64,000 nucleotides of DNA, taken from the NCBI GenBank assembly GCA_018261955.1, contig JAGTRK010000002.1, forward strand, positions 124,001 through 188,000, read 5' to 3'. The notes below the pieces were generated by a model, which was not told the DNA's origin, searched no databases, and worked only from the letters and a program-made list of their open reading frames with translations. This document shows, piece after piece, positions 54,014-63,309 of the stretch. Both the position numbers and the translations under genes were made by a program. Each line of letters opens with the position of its first letter. Positions within the stretch are counted from its first letter, which is position 1. This DNA comes from Burkholderiaceae bacterium (GTDB taxonomy: Bacteria; Pseudomonadota; Gammaproteobacteria; Burkholderiales; Burkholderiaceae).

Positions 54014-54937
54014 ATGATGCAGAAAACCAATATCGTGCATTGGGTGCGCTTTGCCTTAACGGGTTTGGGTCTGGTGCTCAATGTGATTGTGTTGCCGACC
54101 ATATTGATGTTGACCGCCTTATTGCGCATCATACCGATTCGACCACTGCAAACTTTTAGTCAGCATTTGGCAATCGGGATTGCGCAAACTTGGATTGCGA
54201 TTAACTCAGCTTTGTTTCGTTGGTTTTTACCGACTAAAATGACCAGCAATGTGCCCGACACGGTGCAAGCGAATCGCTCGTATTTGGTGGTGAGCAACCA
54301 TCAAAGTTGGGTGGACATCGTGGTGCTGCAAGCCATTTTTAACCGCAAAGCGCCTTTTTTTAGATTTTTTCTCAAACGTGAATTGATTTATGTGCCCATC
54401 ATGGGCTTGGCATGGTGGGTGCTGGACTTCCCGTTCATGCGTCGCTTGACCAAAGAACAAATTGCCAAAAATCCTGAACTGAAAAACCGTGACAAACAAG
54501 AGACCATCCGCCGCATGCAAAAATTCAAAGACGTGCCCGTTGGCATCATGCTGTTTCTCGAAGGCACGCGTTTTACTCAAGCCAAACACGATAAGCAACA
54601 GTCGCCGTATCAACACTTGCTCAAACCACGTGCGGCAGGCGCGGCGTATGCCTTGAGCGTGTTGTCGGATAAACTCGATCAAGTGATTGATGCGACCATC
54701 AGTTATCCGCACGGCGTGCCGACCTTTGTTGAATTCTTGATGGGTAAATGTGCCGAAATTCACGTGGATGTGCAGGTGCGTCCGATTCCATTGGCTTTGC
54801 GCCAAGGTGATTATGAAACCAATAAGGCGTTTCGGGTGGAATTTCAAAATTGGATCAATGGTATGTGGCAAGAAAAAGATGCGCAATTGGCTCAAATCGT
54901 TTCCGATCATTCAGATTTTAGCCATCCTAAAAATTAA
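54014..54937 (+). CDS. Lysophospholipid acyltransferase, PlsC/YihG-like
   Basis: A 307-residue membrane-associated enzyme expected to acylate lysophosphatidate or a related lysolipid. It has N-terminal hydrophobic helices (about residues 10-45), the catalytic NHQSWVD (NHx4D) near residue 95, and FLEGTRF (the EGTR substrate-binding motif) near residue 180. The extended C-terminal region with SYPHGVPTFVEFLMGK is more typical of the YihG-type acyltransferases than of short PlsC. A GGAGG site directly precedes ATG 54014; ATG 54017 is an alternative. A TATAAT lies at 53981-53986. Confidence 0.9.
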   Translation: MMQKTNIVHWVRFALTGLGLVLNVIVLPTILMLTALLRIIPIRPLQTFSQHLAIGIAQTWIAINSALFRWFLPTKMTSNVPDTVQANRSYLVVSNHQSWVDIVVLQAIFNRKAPFFRFFLKRELIYVPIMGLAWWVLDFPFMRRLTKEQIAKNPELKNRDKQETIRRMQKFKDVPVGIMLFLEGTRFTQAKHDKQQSPYQHLLKPRAAGAAYALSVLSDKLDQVIDATISYPHGVPTFVEFLMGKCAEIHVDVQVRPIPLALRQGDYETNKAFRVEFQNWINGMWQEKDAQLAQIVSDHSDFSHPKN

Positions 54938-54949
54938 ATGCAGGTCATC

Positions 54950-55046
54950 GTTGCGAGCAGATTCACCGCGCAGCAATCCAACAATACCCAATGGATTGAT
55001 GCGATATGGATTGTGCTTCGCTGATAAGGCATCGCTCGCAATGACC
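54950..55046. repeat. Dispersed inverted-repeat element
   Basis: GTCATCGTTGCGAGCAGATT opens the element and CATCGCTCGCAATGACC closes it; GCAGCAATCCAA and ATGGATTGTGCTTCGC lie inside. The arms are imperfect inverted copies, as in the element at 25104. No gene is present in the gap. Confidence 0.65.
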
Positions 55047-55084
55047 ATAGTGATTAACTCAACTCAATTAATTTATAAATCACA

Positions 55085-55543
55085 ATGCAAACAGTAACAC
55101 ACACCCACAGCTTTGATTTACCGCAACCGATAGACCAACTATTCCCATTGTTCAGTCCCGAGGGCGAAAAACTGTGGGTGCCTGATTGGGACTATGTCGG
55201 TATCGTTGACGCGCACCCTTTGGCTGAGGATGGCGTGTTTTTAACTCAAAACCACGATCACAGTGATAATGCGGGTTTAGATGCGGTGTGGTTGGTGAAA
55301 AAATATGATGCCGCGAATCATGTGGTACAGTTTTATAAAATCGAGCCTTCGTTGAAAGTTGGCTTGATTACGGTGGCGTGTGTGGCATTGTCGTCGAGTG
55401 AAACGCGTACCAACGTGACCTATCGGTACACCGCGTTGTCTGAAACAGGTGCAGAGTTTATCCGTGGCTTTGATGCGCTCGCATACGAAGCATTTATCGG
55501 TGAGTGGCGGGAGTTGTTGATGAAATATTTTGAGGAGAAATAA
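55085..55543 (+). CDS. SRPBCC-family protein (polyketide cyclase/START-like)
   Basis: A 152-residue protein whose pattern fits the SRPBCC lipid/ligand-binding fold: an N-terminal strand (THTHSFDLPQPIDQLFPLFSPEGEKLWVPDWDY), a central sheet (ADAVWLVKKYD-type, VVQFYKIEPSLKVGLITVACVAL, TNVTYRYTALSETG) and a long C-terminal helix (GFDALAYEAFIGEWRELLMKYF). The ligand is unknown. Its stop lies only a base before the iscX ATG, so the two are probably cotranscribed; the meaning of that pairing is unclear. Confidence 0.7.
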   Translation: MQTVTHTHSFDLPQPIDQLFPLFSPEGEKLWVPDWDYVGIVDAHPLAEDGVFLTQNHDHSDNAGLDAVWLVKKYDAANHVVQFYKIEPSLKVGLITVACVALSSSETRTNVTYRYTALSETGAEFIRGFDALAYEAFIGEWRELLMKYFEEK

Positions 55544-55544
55544 A

Positions 55545-55739
55545 ATGAAATGGACAGAAGTTTTAGAAATTGCAATTCAACTGGCCGATGCGCACCCAGG
55601 GATTAACCCTGCGACCGTGCGCTTTACCGATTTGCACAATATGGTGGTTGATTTGCCTGAGTTTGATGACGACCACAGTCGCGGTGGTGAAAAAGTTTTG
55701 GAGGCGATTCAACAGGCGTGGATGGATGAGGTGAAGTAG
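55545..55739 (+). CDS. iscX: Fe-S cluster assembly protein IscX
   Basis: IscX is a small acidic adaptor that binds the desulfurase IscS and iron and tunes Fe-S cluster synthesis. The 64-residue product begins MKWTEVLEIAIQLADAHPGI and has the family hallmarks NPATVRFTDLHNMVVDLPEFDDD and LEAIQQAWMDE, close to E. coli IscX. I use ATG 55545, with GAGGAG nine to fourteen bases upstream; the longer frame overlaps the previous gene. It is normally at the end of the isc operon; here it stands with an SRPBCC gene away from any isc genes. Confidence 0.93.
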   Translation: MKWTEVLEIAIQLADAHPGINPATVRFTDLHNMVVDLPEFDDDHSRGGEKVLEAIQQAWMDEVK

Positions 55740-55755
55740 GGAAATCATCATTAAT

Positions 55756-55823
55756 CCGTCATGCCGTGCTTGACACGGCATCCCCATAGATTATGGAGAT
55801 TGCGGGTCAAAGCCCGCAATGAC
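55756..55823. repeat. Dispersed repeat element, 'gtcatgccg' type
   Basis: CGTCATGCCGTGCTTGACAC then GGCATCCCCATAG, a middle, and GGAGATTGCGGGTCAAAGCC then CGCAATGAC. Two internal hairpins are visible (GCCGTGCTTGACACGGC and GCGGGTCAAAGCCCGC). It lies between iscX and the LysE gene. Confidence 0.7.
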
Positions 55824-55854
55824 CTCAGATGACTCACTTTAAAAGGCACGGGCC

Positions 55855-56475
55855 GTGTTCGACATTCAAAACTACCCACAATTTATTTTAGCGATTATTT
55901 TGTTCCAACTGATTCCTGGAGCGGGCACATTGGCGATTTTAAACGCCACTGCGCGCCGTGGCATGGCTGCGGGGCTGTCTGCAGTGACAGGCACACTGGT
56001 CGGTGATGCGGTGTGGATGATTGGCGCAGCCATTGGTTTGGCGGCAGTGATGCAGGCCAATCCGATGGTGTTTACAGCATTGCAGTATTTTGGCGTGGCG
56101 TATTTGCTGTGGTTGGCTTGGGGCTTGTTGCGTGCGGGACGCAGTGAGTTGGATGTTGACTCAGAGCAAAGCAAATCCCACTGGCAGTATGGCAAACAAG
56201 CGGCGTTGGTGAGTTTAACCAATCCCAAAGTGATGCTGTTTTTCGTGGCGTTTTTCCCCTTGTTTTTGAAGCCCTCCGCCAGTCCCGTGACTTTGGGTGT
56301 GATGATGCTGCATGTGACGGTGATTAGTTTTGTGTATCAGGCAATTTTGGTCTTGGTCGGCAACTGGTTGGCGCGCCAATTCAAAGGCGTGCCACAAGCC
56401 CAAGTGTGGGCAAAACGCTTTGCAGGTGTGGCATTGGTTGGATTTGCTTTGAAACTGGCGGCCAATAACCGTTGA
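55855..56475 (+). CDS. LysE-family exporter
   Basis: A second LysE/RhtB-type exporter in this window: 206 residues, about six helices. The usual SPGP motif appears as LIPGAGTLAILNATARRGMAAG, and the second half has AALVSLTNPKVMLFFVAFFPLFL. Start is GTG (GTGTTCGACATT) with AAAAGG upstream; no ATG is in frame nearby. Substrate unknown. It ends at a terminator shared with the convergent ygiQ gene. Confidence 0.88.
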   Translation: MFDIQNYPQFILAIILFQLIPGAGTLAILNATARRGMAAGLSAVTGTLVGDAVWMIGAAIGLAAVMQANPMVFTALQYFGVAYLLWLAWGLLRAGRSELDVDSEQSKSHWQYGKQAALVSLTNPKVMLFFVAFFPLFLKPSASPVTLGVMMLHVTVISFVYQAILVLVGNWLARQFKGVPQAQVWAKRFAGVALVGFALKLAANNR

Positions 56476-56500
56476 TGGTTTCCCCCGATTTTGATAGAGA

Positions 56501-56526
56501 AACGCACCCAAGTGGGTGCGTTTTTT
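56501..56526. terminator. Terminator between the LysE gene and ygiQ
   Basis: AACGCACCC (56501-56509) pairs with GGGTGCGTT (56514-56522) around a 4-base loop and runs into six T on the plus strand. An A run on the other side makes it potentially bidirectional. Confidence 0.85.
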
Positions 56527-56540
56527 GTTAATGGGGTGAA

Positions 56541-58856
56541 TTATCGAAACTTTGCCAATTTGTTTTGCGTTTTGCGCTTGGCGGAGTATTTGCCAGCGAG
56601 TTTGATGCCGCCTAAGCCCGTATCGGTGGGTTTATTGCGTTGCGTACTCGTGGTTTTTTTTACACCTGCGCCATTGTGGGCACTGTTGCGATTGGGTGCA
56701 TCTTGGAATCGCTGGGTTGGGTGGTGCGCGGTTCTGGCATTGGGTTTGGCGTTGGCGGCAGCCGCGCTTTGCGTCATGTTGGCAGGTTGACGCGTGGGCA
56801 CGAGGTGTGATTTTGAGTAACCAATCAAATCACTGCGCCCCATTGCGTACAGCGACTCACGTATCATCGGCCAGTTGTTGGGGTCGTGATAGCGCAGATA
56901 GGCTTTGTGTAAGCGGCGGCGTTTTTCTTCGCGCACCACATCGACTTTTTCGGACGAACGCGTGATTTTCGCGAGTGGATTGCGTTGGGTGTGCCACATG
57001 GTGGTTGCCATCGCCATCGGCGTGGGCAAAAATGTCTGCACTTGGTCAAGGCGGAAGTTATTGCGTTTGAGCCACAGCGCGAGGTTGAGCATGTCTTCAT
57101 CACTTGTGCCGGGATGCGCGGCGATGAAGTAGGGAATGAGGTATTGCTCTTTGCCCGCTTCTTTAGAGTACTGTTCAAACATTTGTTTGAAACGGTTGTA
57201 CGAGCGCATCTCGGGCTTCATCATTTTCGACAAAGGCCCTGTCTCGGTGTGCTCAGGGGCGATTTTGAGATAACCGCCGACATGGTGTTGCACCAACTCC
57301 TTGATGTAGGCAGGCGACTCAACCGCGAGGTCGTAGCGCAGACCCGATTGGATGTTGATTTTTTTCACGCCTTTAATTGCACGGGCTTTGCGGTATAAAT
57401 CAATCAGGCTATCGTGATTGGTGTTGAGGTTTTTGCAAATATCAGGAAAGACACACGACAGTTTGCGACAACTCGCTTCGGTCACCGCATCTTTGCAGCC
57501 GAGCCGATACATATTCGCTGTTGGACCACCCAAGTCAGAAATTTGCCCTGTGAAACCATCGGTTTTATCGCGAATTTCTTCAATTTCGTGCAGGATGGAT
57601 TCGTGCGAGCGGCTTTGAATGATGCGCCCTTCGTGCTCGGTAATCGAGCAAAACGTACAACCACCGAAGCAACCGCGCATGATGTTGACCGAGTATTTTA
57701 TCATGTCCCAAGCGGGGATTTTCGCCTCACCGTAGGACGGGTGCGGATTGCGCGCGTAGGGCAAGCCATAGACGTAATCCATTTCTTCGGTGGTCAATGG
57801 GATGGGTTGCACGTTGAGCCAAACATCACGCTCACCGTGCTGTTGCACCAATGCACGTGCGTTACCGGGATTGGATTCGAGGTGCAATACACGCGAAGCG
57901 TGCGCGTACAACACAGGGTCGTGCGCCACCGTTTCAAACGCAGGGATGCGAATCACGCTGTGCAGGCGTTGCGCATCGCGTTTGGCGATGAGTTCGGCTT
58001 TGCGCTGTTCTTTATTAAAAAATTGAATGGGTTGTTCGGTTTTGGGGGGGGCATTTGTGGGTTGTGCATCGGTTTTCGTGCTGTCCAAATACGGATCAAC
58101 GTGGCTGTATTGCGCGTCTTTGACATTCGGCGCATCCACGGTGGTTGAGTCAATTTCCTGCCATTCGTCTGAGGGTTTCCAGCCGAATGGCACAATAAAT
58201 GCCGTGCCGCGCACATCACGGATTTCGTTTAACTTTTCGCCCCGCGCCACACGGTGGGCAATTTCGACCAAGGCGCGCTCAGCGTTGCCAAACAATAAAA
58301 TATCCGCTTTGGAACTAATCAGAGCCGAAGGGCGCACGGTATTTGACCAGTAGTCAAAATGCGCGATGCGGCGCAAACTCGCCTCGATGCTACCAACCAT
58401 CACACCGACACCGGGGTACGCCTCACGACAACGTTGCGCATAGACATTCACCGCGCGGTCTGGGCGTTTGTTTGGAGCGGCGTTGGGGGTGTAGGCATCG
58501 TCCGAGCGCGGTTTGCGGTCAGCTGTGTAACGATTGACCATCGAGTCCATATTGCCTGCGGTCACGCCGAAAAATAAATTCGGCGCACCGAGTTTTTGAA
58601 AGTCATGCTTGCTGTGCCAATCGGGCTGGCTGATGATGCCAACGCGAAAGCCTTGATTCTCTAACAATCGCCCAACCAGTGCCATGCCAAAACTCGGATG
58701 GTCTATGTACGCATCGCCCGTGACCAAAATAATGTCGCATGAATCCCAGCCAAGCGCGTCCATCTCAGCACGCGTGGTGGGCAAAAATGGCGCAACACCA
58801 AACCGCTTCGCCCAATAAGGGCGGTATTTGTGGATGGGTTGGGTGGTGATGGGCAT
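56541..58856 (-). CDS. ygiQ: YgiQ-family radical SAM protein
   Basis: A 771-residue radical-SAM protein (UPF0313/YgiQ family) of unknown substrate. The N-terminal B12-binding-like domain ([26 protein letters not shown]) is followed by the radical core with the CxxxCxxC cluster motif [17 protein letters not shown] and the SGLRYDLAV segment. The C-terminal tail after about residue 690 is low-complexity and basic, as in many YgiQ proteins. I start at ATG 58856 rather than 58877. It converges with the LysE gene. Confidence 0.92.
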   Translation of the reverse strand: MPITTQPIHKYRPYWAKRFGVAPFLPTTRAEMDALGWDSCDIILVTGDAYIDHPSFGMALVGRLLENQGFRVGIISQPDWHSKHDFQKLGAPNLFFGVTAGNMDSMVNRYTADRKPRSDDAYTPNAAPNKRPDRAVNVYAQRCREAYPGVGVMVGSIEASLRRIAHFDYWSNTVRPSALISSKADILLFGNAERALVEIAHRVARGEKLNEIRDVRGTAFIVPFGWKPSDEWQEIDSTTVDAPNVKDAQYSHVDPYLDSTKTDAQPTNAPPKTEQPIQFFNKEQRKAELIAKRDAQRLHSVIRIPAFETVAHDPVLYAHASRVLHLESNPGNARALVQQHGERDVWLNVQPIPLTTEEMDYVYGLPYARNPHPSYGEAKIPAWDMIKYSVNIMRGCFGGCTFCSITEHEGRIIQSRSHESILHEIEEIRDKTDGFTGQISDLGGPTANMYRLGCKDAVTEASCRKLSCVFPDICKNLNTNHDSLIDLYRKARAIKGVKKINIQSGLRYDLAVESPAYIKELVQHHVGGYLKIAPEHTETGPLSKMMKPEMRSYNRFKQMFEQYSKEAGKEQYLIPYFIAAHPGTSDEDMLNLALWLKRNNFRLDQVQTFLPTPMAMATTMWHTQRNPLAKITRSSEKVDVVREEKRRRLHKAYLRYHDPNNWPMIRESLYAMGRSDLIGYSKSHLVPTRQPANMTQSAAAANAKPNARTAHHPTQRFQDAPNRNSAHNGAGVKKTTSTQRNKPTDTGLGGIKLAGKYSAKRKTQNKLAKFR

Positions 58857-58938
58857 GGGTGTTTCCGAGTGAATCAAATGAGGAACGCATTATAACAGCA
58901 TGTGACCATTTACATTGATACGCACACGGTCACCCACA

Positions 58939-60021
58939 TCACGTCAAACTGGGGTAGTCCACATAGCCCACGCGCAGGTCTTCTTGACCCACACCGTAGC
59001 AGGTTTGCATATTGAATTCATTAAGTGCAGCACCTGTTTCAAAGCGTTTGGGCAAATCGGGCGAGGCGATGAAGTCGCGTCCGAACGCCACCGCGTCAGC
59101 TTGACCCGTTGCCAGTTCGTGTTGCGCGGTTTCAAATGTGAAACCTTCGTTGGCGATGAGCACGCCACCAAAGATTTTTTTCAATTCAGGGCTGATGCGG
59201 TCTGGTCCCAAATGTTCGCGGGTAAAAATAAAGGCAATTTTGCGTTGCGCCATTTGTTCAGCCACATAGCCAAAAGTGGCGAGAGGGTTGGTGTCGCCCA
59301 TATCGTGTGAATCACCGCGCGGTGCCAAATGCAAACCGACACGCCCTGCGCCAAACACCGAAATCGCCGCATCAACCACTTCTATCATCAGTCGTGCGCG
59401 GTTTTCAATCGAACCACCATAGGCATCGGTGCGTTGGTTGGTCGAATCTTGTAAAAACTGGTCGAGCAAATAGCCATTCGCACCGTGGATTTCCACGCCG
59501 TCAAAACCTGCGGCCTGAGCGTTGAGCGCACCTTGACGGTAGGCTTGGATAATGGCAGGAATTTCGCTGATGTCCAAAGCACGTGGGGTGACGTATTCTG
59601 TTTTTGGGCGCACCAAACTGACGTGTCCTTCAGGTGCAATCGCGCTTGGGGCAACGGGCAATTCACCGTTCAAATAAACAGGGTGCGAAATGCGTCCAAC
59701 GTGCCACAATTGCATGAAAATCCGTCCACCTTTGGCGTGTACCGCTTCGGTGATGTGTTTCCAACCTTCAATTTGCTCGTCAGACCAAATACCAGGGGTG
59801 TTGGGATAGCCCACACCTTGTGGCGTGACCGCAACCGCTTCGCTCAGAATGAGCCCCGCACTGGCGCGTTGCGCGTAGTATTGTGCCATGATGTCGTTGG
59901 GAATGCGCGCATCGTGTTCGCCTTGAGCATCACGCGCGCGACAACGTGTCAGTGGTGCCATGATGATGCGATTGGGAAGTGTCAAGTCACCCAATTGGAG
60001 TGGGTCAAATAATGTGGTCAT
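58939..60021 (-). CDS. Old yellow enzyme, NemA-like alkene reductase
   Basis: A 360-residue FMN-dependent ene-reductase using NAD(P)H on alpha,beta-unsaturated carbonyls or nitro compounds. Diagnostic segments are LPNRIIMAPLTRCRA, FMQLWHVGRISHP, AGFDGVEIHGANGYLLDQFLQD (the His/Asn pair that binds the substrate carbonyl), TNQRTDAYGGSIENRARL and the C-terminal VAFGRDFIASPDLP. Its physiological role is unknown; homologues take part in electrophile detoxification. It is monocistronic and divergent from no obvious repressor gene. Confidence 0.93.
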   Translation of the reverse strand: MTTLFDPLQLGDLTLPNRIIMAPLTRCRARDAQGEHDARIPNDIMAQYYAQRASAGLILSEAVAVTPQGVGYPNTPGIWSDEQIEGWKHITEAVHAKGGRIFMQLWHVGRISHPVYLNGELPVAPSAIAPEGHVSLVRPKTEYVTPRALDISEIPAIIQAYRQGALNAQAAGFDGVEIHGANGYLLDQFLQDSTNQRTDAYGGSIENRARLMIEVVDAAISVFGAGRVGLHLAPRGDSHDMGDTNPLATFGYVAEQMAQRKIAFIFTREHLGPDRISPELKKIFGGVLIANEGFTFETAQHELATGQADAVAFGRDFIASPDLPKRFETGAALNEFNMQTCYGVGQEDLRVGYVDYPSLT

Positions 60022-60124
60022 GTGAAATCCTTGAGAATGAAAGGGTTGTTGATATATCCAAAAATTATAACACGGCGCTTGAATCTACGCTTTTGGTCAA
60101 ACCGTTACGCGTGCTCGGTGGCGT

Positions 60125-61474
60125 TTATTCTGCGGGTGTGGGTGGTTTGCGCTCATACTTGCGCAAACGCACCAAGCATGCCAAACCAACCACAAAAAAC
60201 AATGCCAACGCCAGCGCGGAAGCCTGTGTATTGCCTGTTTGGTTCACCAATGTGCCGTGCACCGATGTACCGACCACAATCGCGCATTTTTCCAAGACAT
60301 CGTAGAAACTAAAAAAAGTTGAGGAGTCGTGCGAAGTCGGTAGCAGTTTGCTATAGGTTGAGCGCGAGACCGATTGCAATCCACCCATGACCAAGCCGAC
60401 CAAACCTGCGGTGAGGAAAAATTCGGTTTCAAGGTTGTAGTCAGTGCGCGCGCTTAGATTGGCGAGGCGGTATATCATCAGGCAAATCACAATCCAGATG
60501 ATGACTGCGAGTGATAAGCCCGCGGTGTTGCCGATTTTTTTGACCAACCACGCGAAACTTAAAGCACCGATGATTGCCTCAATTTGCAGCAGCATGATGG
60601 TTAAAATCATTTTGGTTTGCGATAGGTGAATCTCTGTACCAATAAAAGTGGCGATGATGAATATGGTTTGCATCCCAACGCTGTAAAAGAAAAACGAGGT
60701 CAAAAACCACTTGATGCGTTTGCTACGCAATAACTCATTCACCGTTTTGCTCAACTCGGCGTAACTGTCGGTCAACAAAGTGAATATGGATTTTTGCGCA
60801 TGGTGCGTTTGCTCCGTGGCAGACAGCACGCGGTTTTTCGGCAGGCGTGAAAAACTAAATTGCGCAAAGCCCAGCCACCAAAGTCCCGTGAGCAAAAAAC
60901 ACAGGCGTGTGTAAAAGCCACGGTTGGTCTCATTGGCAACCACTTGGATTAAAACCAGCGAGAGGATTAAAAGCATTAAAGAGCCGACATAGCCGAGTGC
61001 AAAGCCTTTTGCCGAGAGCGCGTCTTGTTTGTCCGCGCTGGCGATTTCGGGTAAAAACGCATTGTAAAACACCATCGAACCATAAAAACCTATGCTCGCG
61101 CAGATATTCAAAATCAACGCCAAACCCACATCAGATGCGGATTTAAAGAAAAACAAACCCATGGTGGACAGAGCGCCCAGCGTGCAAAAGAATTTGAGAA
61201 ACGAGAGTTTATTACCGCGACTGCCCGCAATCGATGAGAGCACAGGTGAGAGGAAGACCAAGATTAAAAACGACAGTGTGAGTGAATAGCTGTAGGTGGC
61301 ATTCGCGCTGACCGATTGACCGAAGAATCTTAGGGTATGCGCATCATTGCCCATCACGGCTTGGAAATACAAGGGAAAAATTGCGGTGTTAATAACCAAT
61401 GCGTAGGAGGAATTCGCCCAGTCATACATGGCCCAGCCTGTCATGGTTTTTCGATGATTGATGTGCGTGCTCAT
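60125..61474 (-). CDS. UMF1-family MFS transporter (Atg22-like)
   Basis: A 449-residue, 12-helix transporter of the UMF1/Atg22-like group. The opening TGWAMYDWANSSYALVINTAIFPLYF is the family signature, and VMGGLQSVSRSTYSKLLP near the C-terminus is equally typical. Yeast Atg22 exports amino acids from vacuoles, but bacterial members are mostly uncharacterised, so the substrate is unknown. I start at ATG 61474; the frame extends 80 codons further but would run through the promoter region of the divergent gene. It reads toward the old yellow enzyme gene. Confidence 0.88.
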   Translation of the reverse strand: MSTHINHRKTMTGWAMYDWANSSYALVINTAIFPLYFQAVMGNDAHTLRFFGQSVSANATYSYSLTLSFLILVFLSPVLSSIAGSRGNKLSFLKFFCTLGALSTMGLFFFKSASDVGLALILNICASIGFYGSMVFYNAFLPEIASADKQDALSAKGFALGYVGSLMLLILSLVLIQVVANETNRGFYTRLCFLLTGLWWLGFAQFSFSRLPKNRVLSATEQTHHAQKSIFTLLTDSYAELSKTVNELLRSKRIKWFLTSFFFYSVGMQTIFIIATFIGTEIHLSQTKMILTIMLLQIEAIIGALSFAWLVKKIGNTAGLSLAVIIWIVICLMIYRLANLSARTDYNLETEFFLTAGLVGLVMGGLQSVSRSTYSKLLPTSHDSSTFFSFYDVLEKCAIVVGTSVHGTLVNQTGNTQASALALALFFVVGLACLVRLRKYERKPPTPAE

Positions 61475-61586
61475 GCCTGCCTCTAAAAATAATTGTTCGC
61501 ATGGTACATGAAATGCCGAGCAAACACCAAAATTAGATGCACTGAGTTTATACTGCGTACATTCAACTTCTCTAACAAAGCTTGCC

Positions 61587-62675
61587 ATGTTTAAAATGAA
61601 TAAAAATAAACGTTTGCCCGAGCAGTTGTTCACCGTGGTGATGTGGGTGATTGCCGTATTGTTTGCCGTATTTCTAACGGGTTTGGGCAGCAAGGTGATT
61701 GGTGACTTGCCCAAAGTCGGTGATGCGCCTGAGTTGGCGCAATACTATTCACCCGAATTGAAACAAATTCAGGCACAACGTGAACAGGTGGTGAAAAACA
61801 ATACCGCAGTGCGTCAAGAATTGGCACAAGTCCAACTTAATTTGGACAAGGCGCAACAGCGTTACGATGAAGAGAAACAACAGTTCGATAACTGGATACA
61901 AACGCGCACCGCCACAGGCAATAATGCGCAAGATGCTCAAGTTTTGGTGCGCACACAAAAATTAGACCAATTACAAGCGCAGGTCAGCAGCGAGCAGCAA
62001 AAAGTCGAGCAATTGAACCAAGCAATTCTCAATAACGAACGCATGATTTCTGTTGAGCGCGAGCAAGCGTTGCAAGAACAGGCGCGCGCCGCATTTGAAC
62101 ACGCGAACAACACCCAAGAGTTAAAAGTATTTTTGATGCGACTACTTGTGACCTTACCTGCTTTGGTGTTGGGTGCTTGGTTGTTTGCGAAAAAACGCCA
62201 GTCGCGTTATTGGCCGTTTGTGTGGGGCTTTATCTTTTTTGCACTGATTGCGTTTTTTGTTGAACTCGTCCCCTATCTGCCCAGTTACGGCGGCTATGTG
62301 CGCTACATTGTCGGCATTGTTTTGATTTTGGTCGGTGGGCATTATGCCATCACACGCATGCAAACCTATCTGCGTGAAAAACAGACTCAGGAGCAGAAAA
62401 TGAGCCAAAGTTCTCAAGCAGAACGGCGCAAAAGTTTTGATAACGAACTGGCTTTGGGACACATCGCTAAGAATGTTTGCCCCAGCTGTGAGCGAGCATT
62501 GAGTACCAGTTCGGGTGTGCCCGCGGACTACTGTGTGCATTGCGGTTTGTGTGTGTTTAAAAAATGCACGCAGTGTGGTTCGCGTTGCAGCACCTTTTTT
62601 AAATATTGCTCCACATGTGGCAACACCTTGGCAGATGGCGTGAATCAAGCCCATGCGGATAAAATACCGCTGTGA
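61587..62675 (+). CDS. Membrane protein with coiled coil and C-terminal zinc ribbons
   Basis: I do not recognise this 362-residue protein. It has one N-terminal helix (LFTVVMWVIAVLFAVFLTGLG), a periplasmic-type coiled coil (about residues 50-180, rich in Gln, Glu, Ala and Lys), three helices (about 185-275) and a cytoplasmic-side tail with paired cysteines: CPSCERALS, CVHCGLCVFKKCTQCGSRC and CSTCGN. These look like two or three treble-clef or zinc-ribbon units. A spaced coiled coil plus zinc ribbons suggests a scaffold or sensor, but no function can be assigned. It is divergent from the UMF1 gene and upstream of greA. Confidence 0.7.
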   Translation: MFKMNKNKRLPEQLFTVVMWVIAVLFAVFLTGLGSKVIGDLPKVGDAPELAQYYSPELKQIQAQREQVVKNNTAVRQELAQVQLNLDKAQQRYDEEKQQFDNWIQTRTATGNNAQDAQVLVRTQKLDQLQAQVSSEQQKVEQLNQAILNNERMISVEREQALQEQARAAFEHANNTQELKVFLMRLLVTLPALVLGAWLFAKKRQSRYWPFVWGFIFFALIAFFVELVPYLPSYGGYVRYIVGIVLILVGGHYAITRMQTYLREKQTQEQKMSQSSQAERRKSFDNELALGHIAKNVCPSCERALSTSSGVPADYCVHCGLCVFKKCTQCGSRCSTFFKYCSTCGNTLADGVNQAHADKIPL

Positions 62676-62705
62676 TGGCTTTGTGGGGGTGTTTTACGCT
62701 TAAAA

Positions 62706-62736
62706 TTGCCACATGGCGGCGGCTTATGTGTACAAT
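62706..62736 (+). promoter_or_regulatory. Candidate greA promoter
   Basis: TTGCCA (from about 62706) and TACAAT (62731-62736) with a 19-base spacer, giving a leader of about 90 bases before greA. Confidence 0.4.
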
Positions 62737-62760
62737 GATAAAAGGTTAGTAAAAAACAGC

Positions 62761-62782
62761 CACCGCAGTTGCGACTGCGGTG
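62761..62782 (+). promoter_or_regulatory. Leader hairpin upstream of greA
   Basis: CACCGCAGT (62761-62769) pairs perfectly with ACTGCGGTG (62774-62782) around TGCG, followed by CTTTACTTT. It lies inside the predicted greA leader. E. coli greA has an attenuator in its leader that yields short RNAs; this could be an analogue or simply a weak terminator of the upstream gene. Confidence 0.45.
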
Positions 62783-62832
62783 CTTTACTTTGTATCAGGC
62801 ACTCACAACGAGTCCAGCAGTAGGAGAAATAT

Positions 62833-63309
62833 ATGAGCAAGACCCCTGTTACCAAATTGGGTGAACAATTGTTGCGTGATGAATTGCAACACCTCAAACA
62901 CGTTGAGCGTCCCGCCGTGATTACCGCGATTTCAGAAGCGCGCGCGCAAGGCGATTTGTCGGAGAATGCAGACTATGATGCCGCCAAAGAAAAACAAGGT
63001 TTTGTTGAGGGACGTATCATTGAACTCGAAGCAAAACTGGCCAACGCACAGGTGATTGACCCTGCGACACTTGATGCCGATGGGCGCGTGGTATTTGGTG
63101 CAACGGTATTGCTCGAAGATTTAGAAAACAGCAATGAAGTGCGCTATCAAATCGTTGGTGACGATGAAGCCGACATTAAAGTATCAAAAATTTCCATCAG
63201 CTCGCCGATTGCGCGTGCGCTGATTGGTAAGTCTGCGGGCGATGTCGCACAAGTACACGCACCCTCAGGTGTGCGCGAGTACGAAATTGTCGAAGTGCTG
63301 TACATCTGA
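62833..63309 (+). CDS. greA: Transcription elongation factor GreA
   Basis: GreA rescues backtracked RNA polymerase by stimulating transcript cleavage. The 158-residue protein has the N-terminal coiled coil with the conserved [20 protein letters not shown] tip, whose Asp/Glu coordinate the catalytic magnesium, and the C-terminal FKBP-like domain ending in [32 protein letters not shown] precedes the ATG. The stop TGA overlaps the start of the next gene, suggesting cotranscription. A hairpin in the leader may regulate it. Confidence 0.97.
   Translation: MSKTPVTKLGEQLLRDELQHLKHVERPAVITAISEARAQGDLSENADYDAAKEKQGFVEGRIIELEAKLANAQVIDPATLDADGRVVFGATVLLEDLENSNEVRYQIVGDDEADIKVSKISISSPIARALIGKSAGDVAQVHAPSGVREYEIVEVLYI

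Noticed and set aside
57414-58148. Long open frame (244 residues) on the plus strand opposite ygiQ
   Set aside because: It lies wholly antisense to a clear radical-SAM gene, has no recognisable motif, and mirrors the third-codon pattern of that gene.
61475-61714. 80-codon N-terminal extension of the UMF1 transporter
   Set aside because: It overlaps the divergent gene and its promoter; the family signature starts just after ATG 61474.
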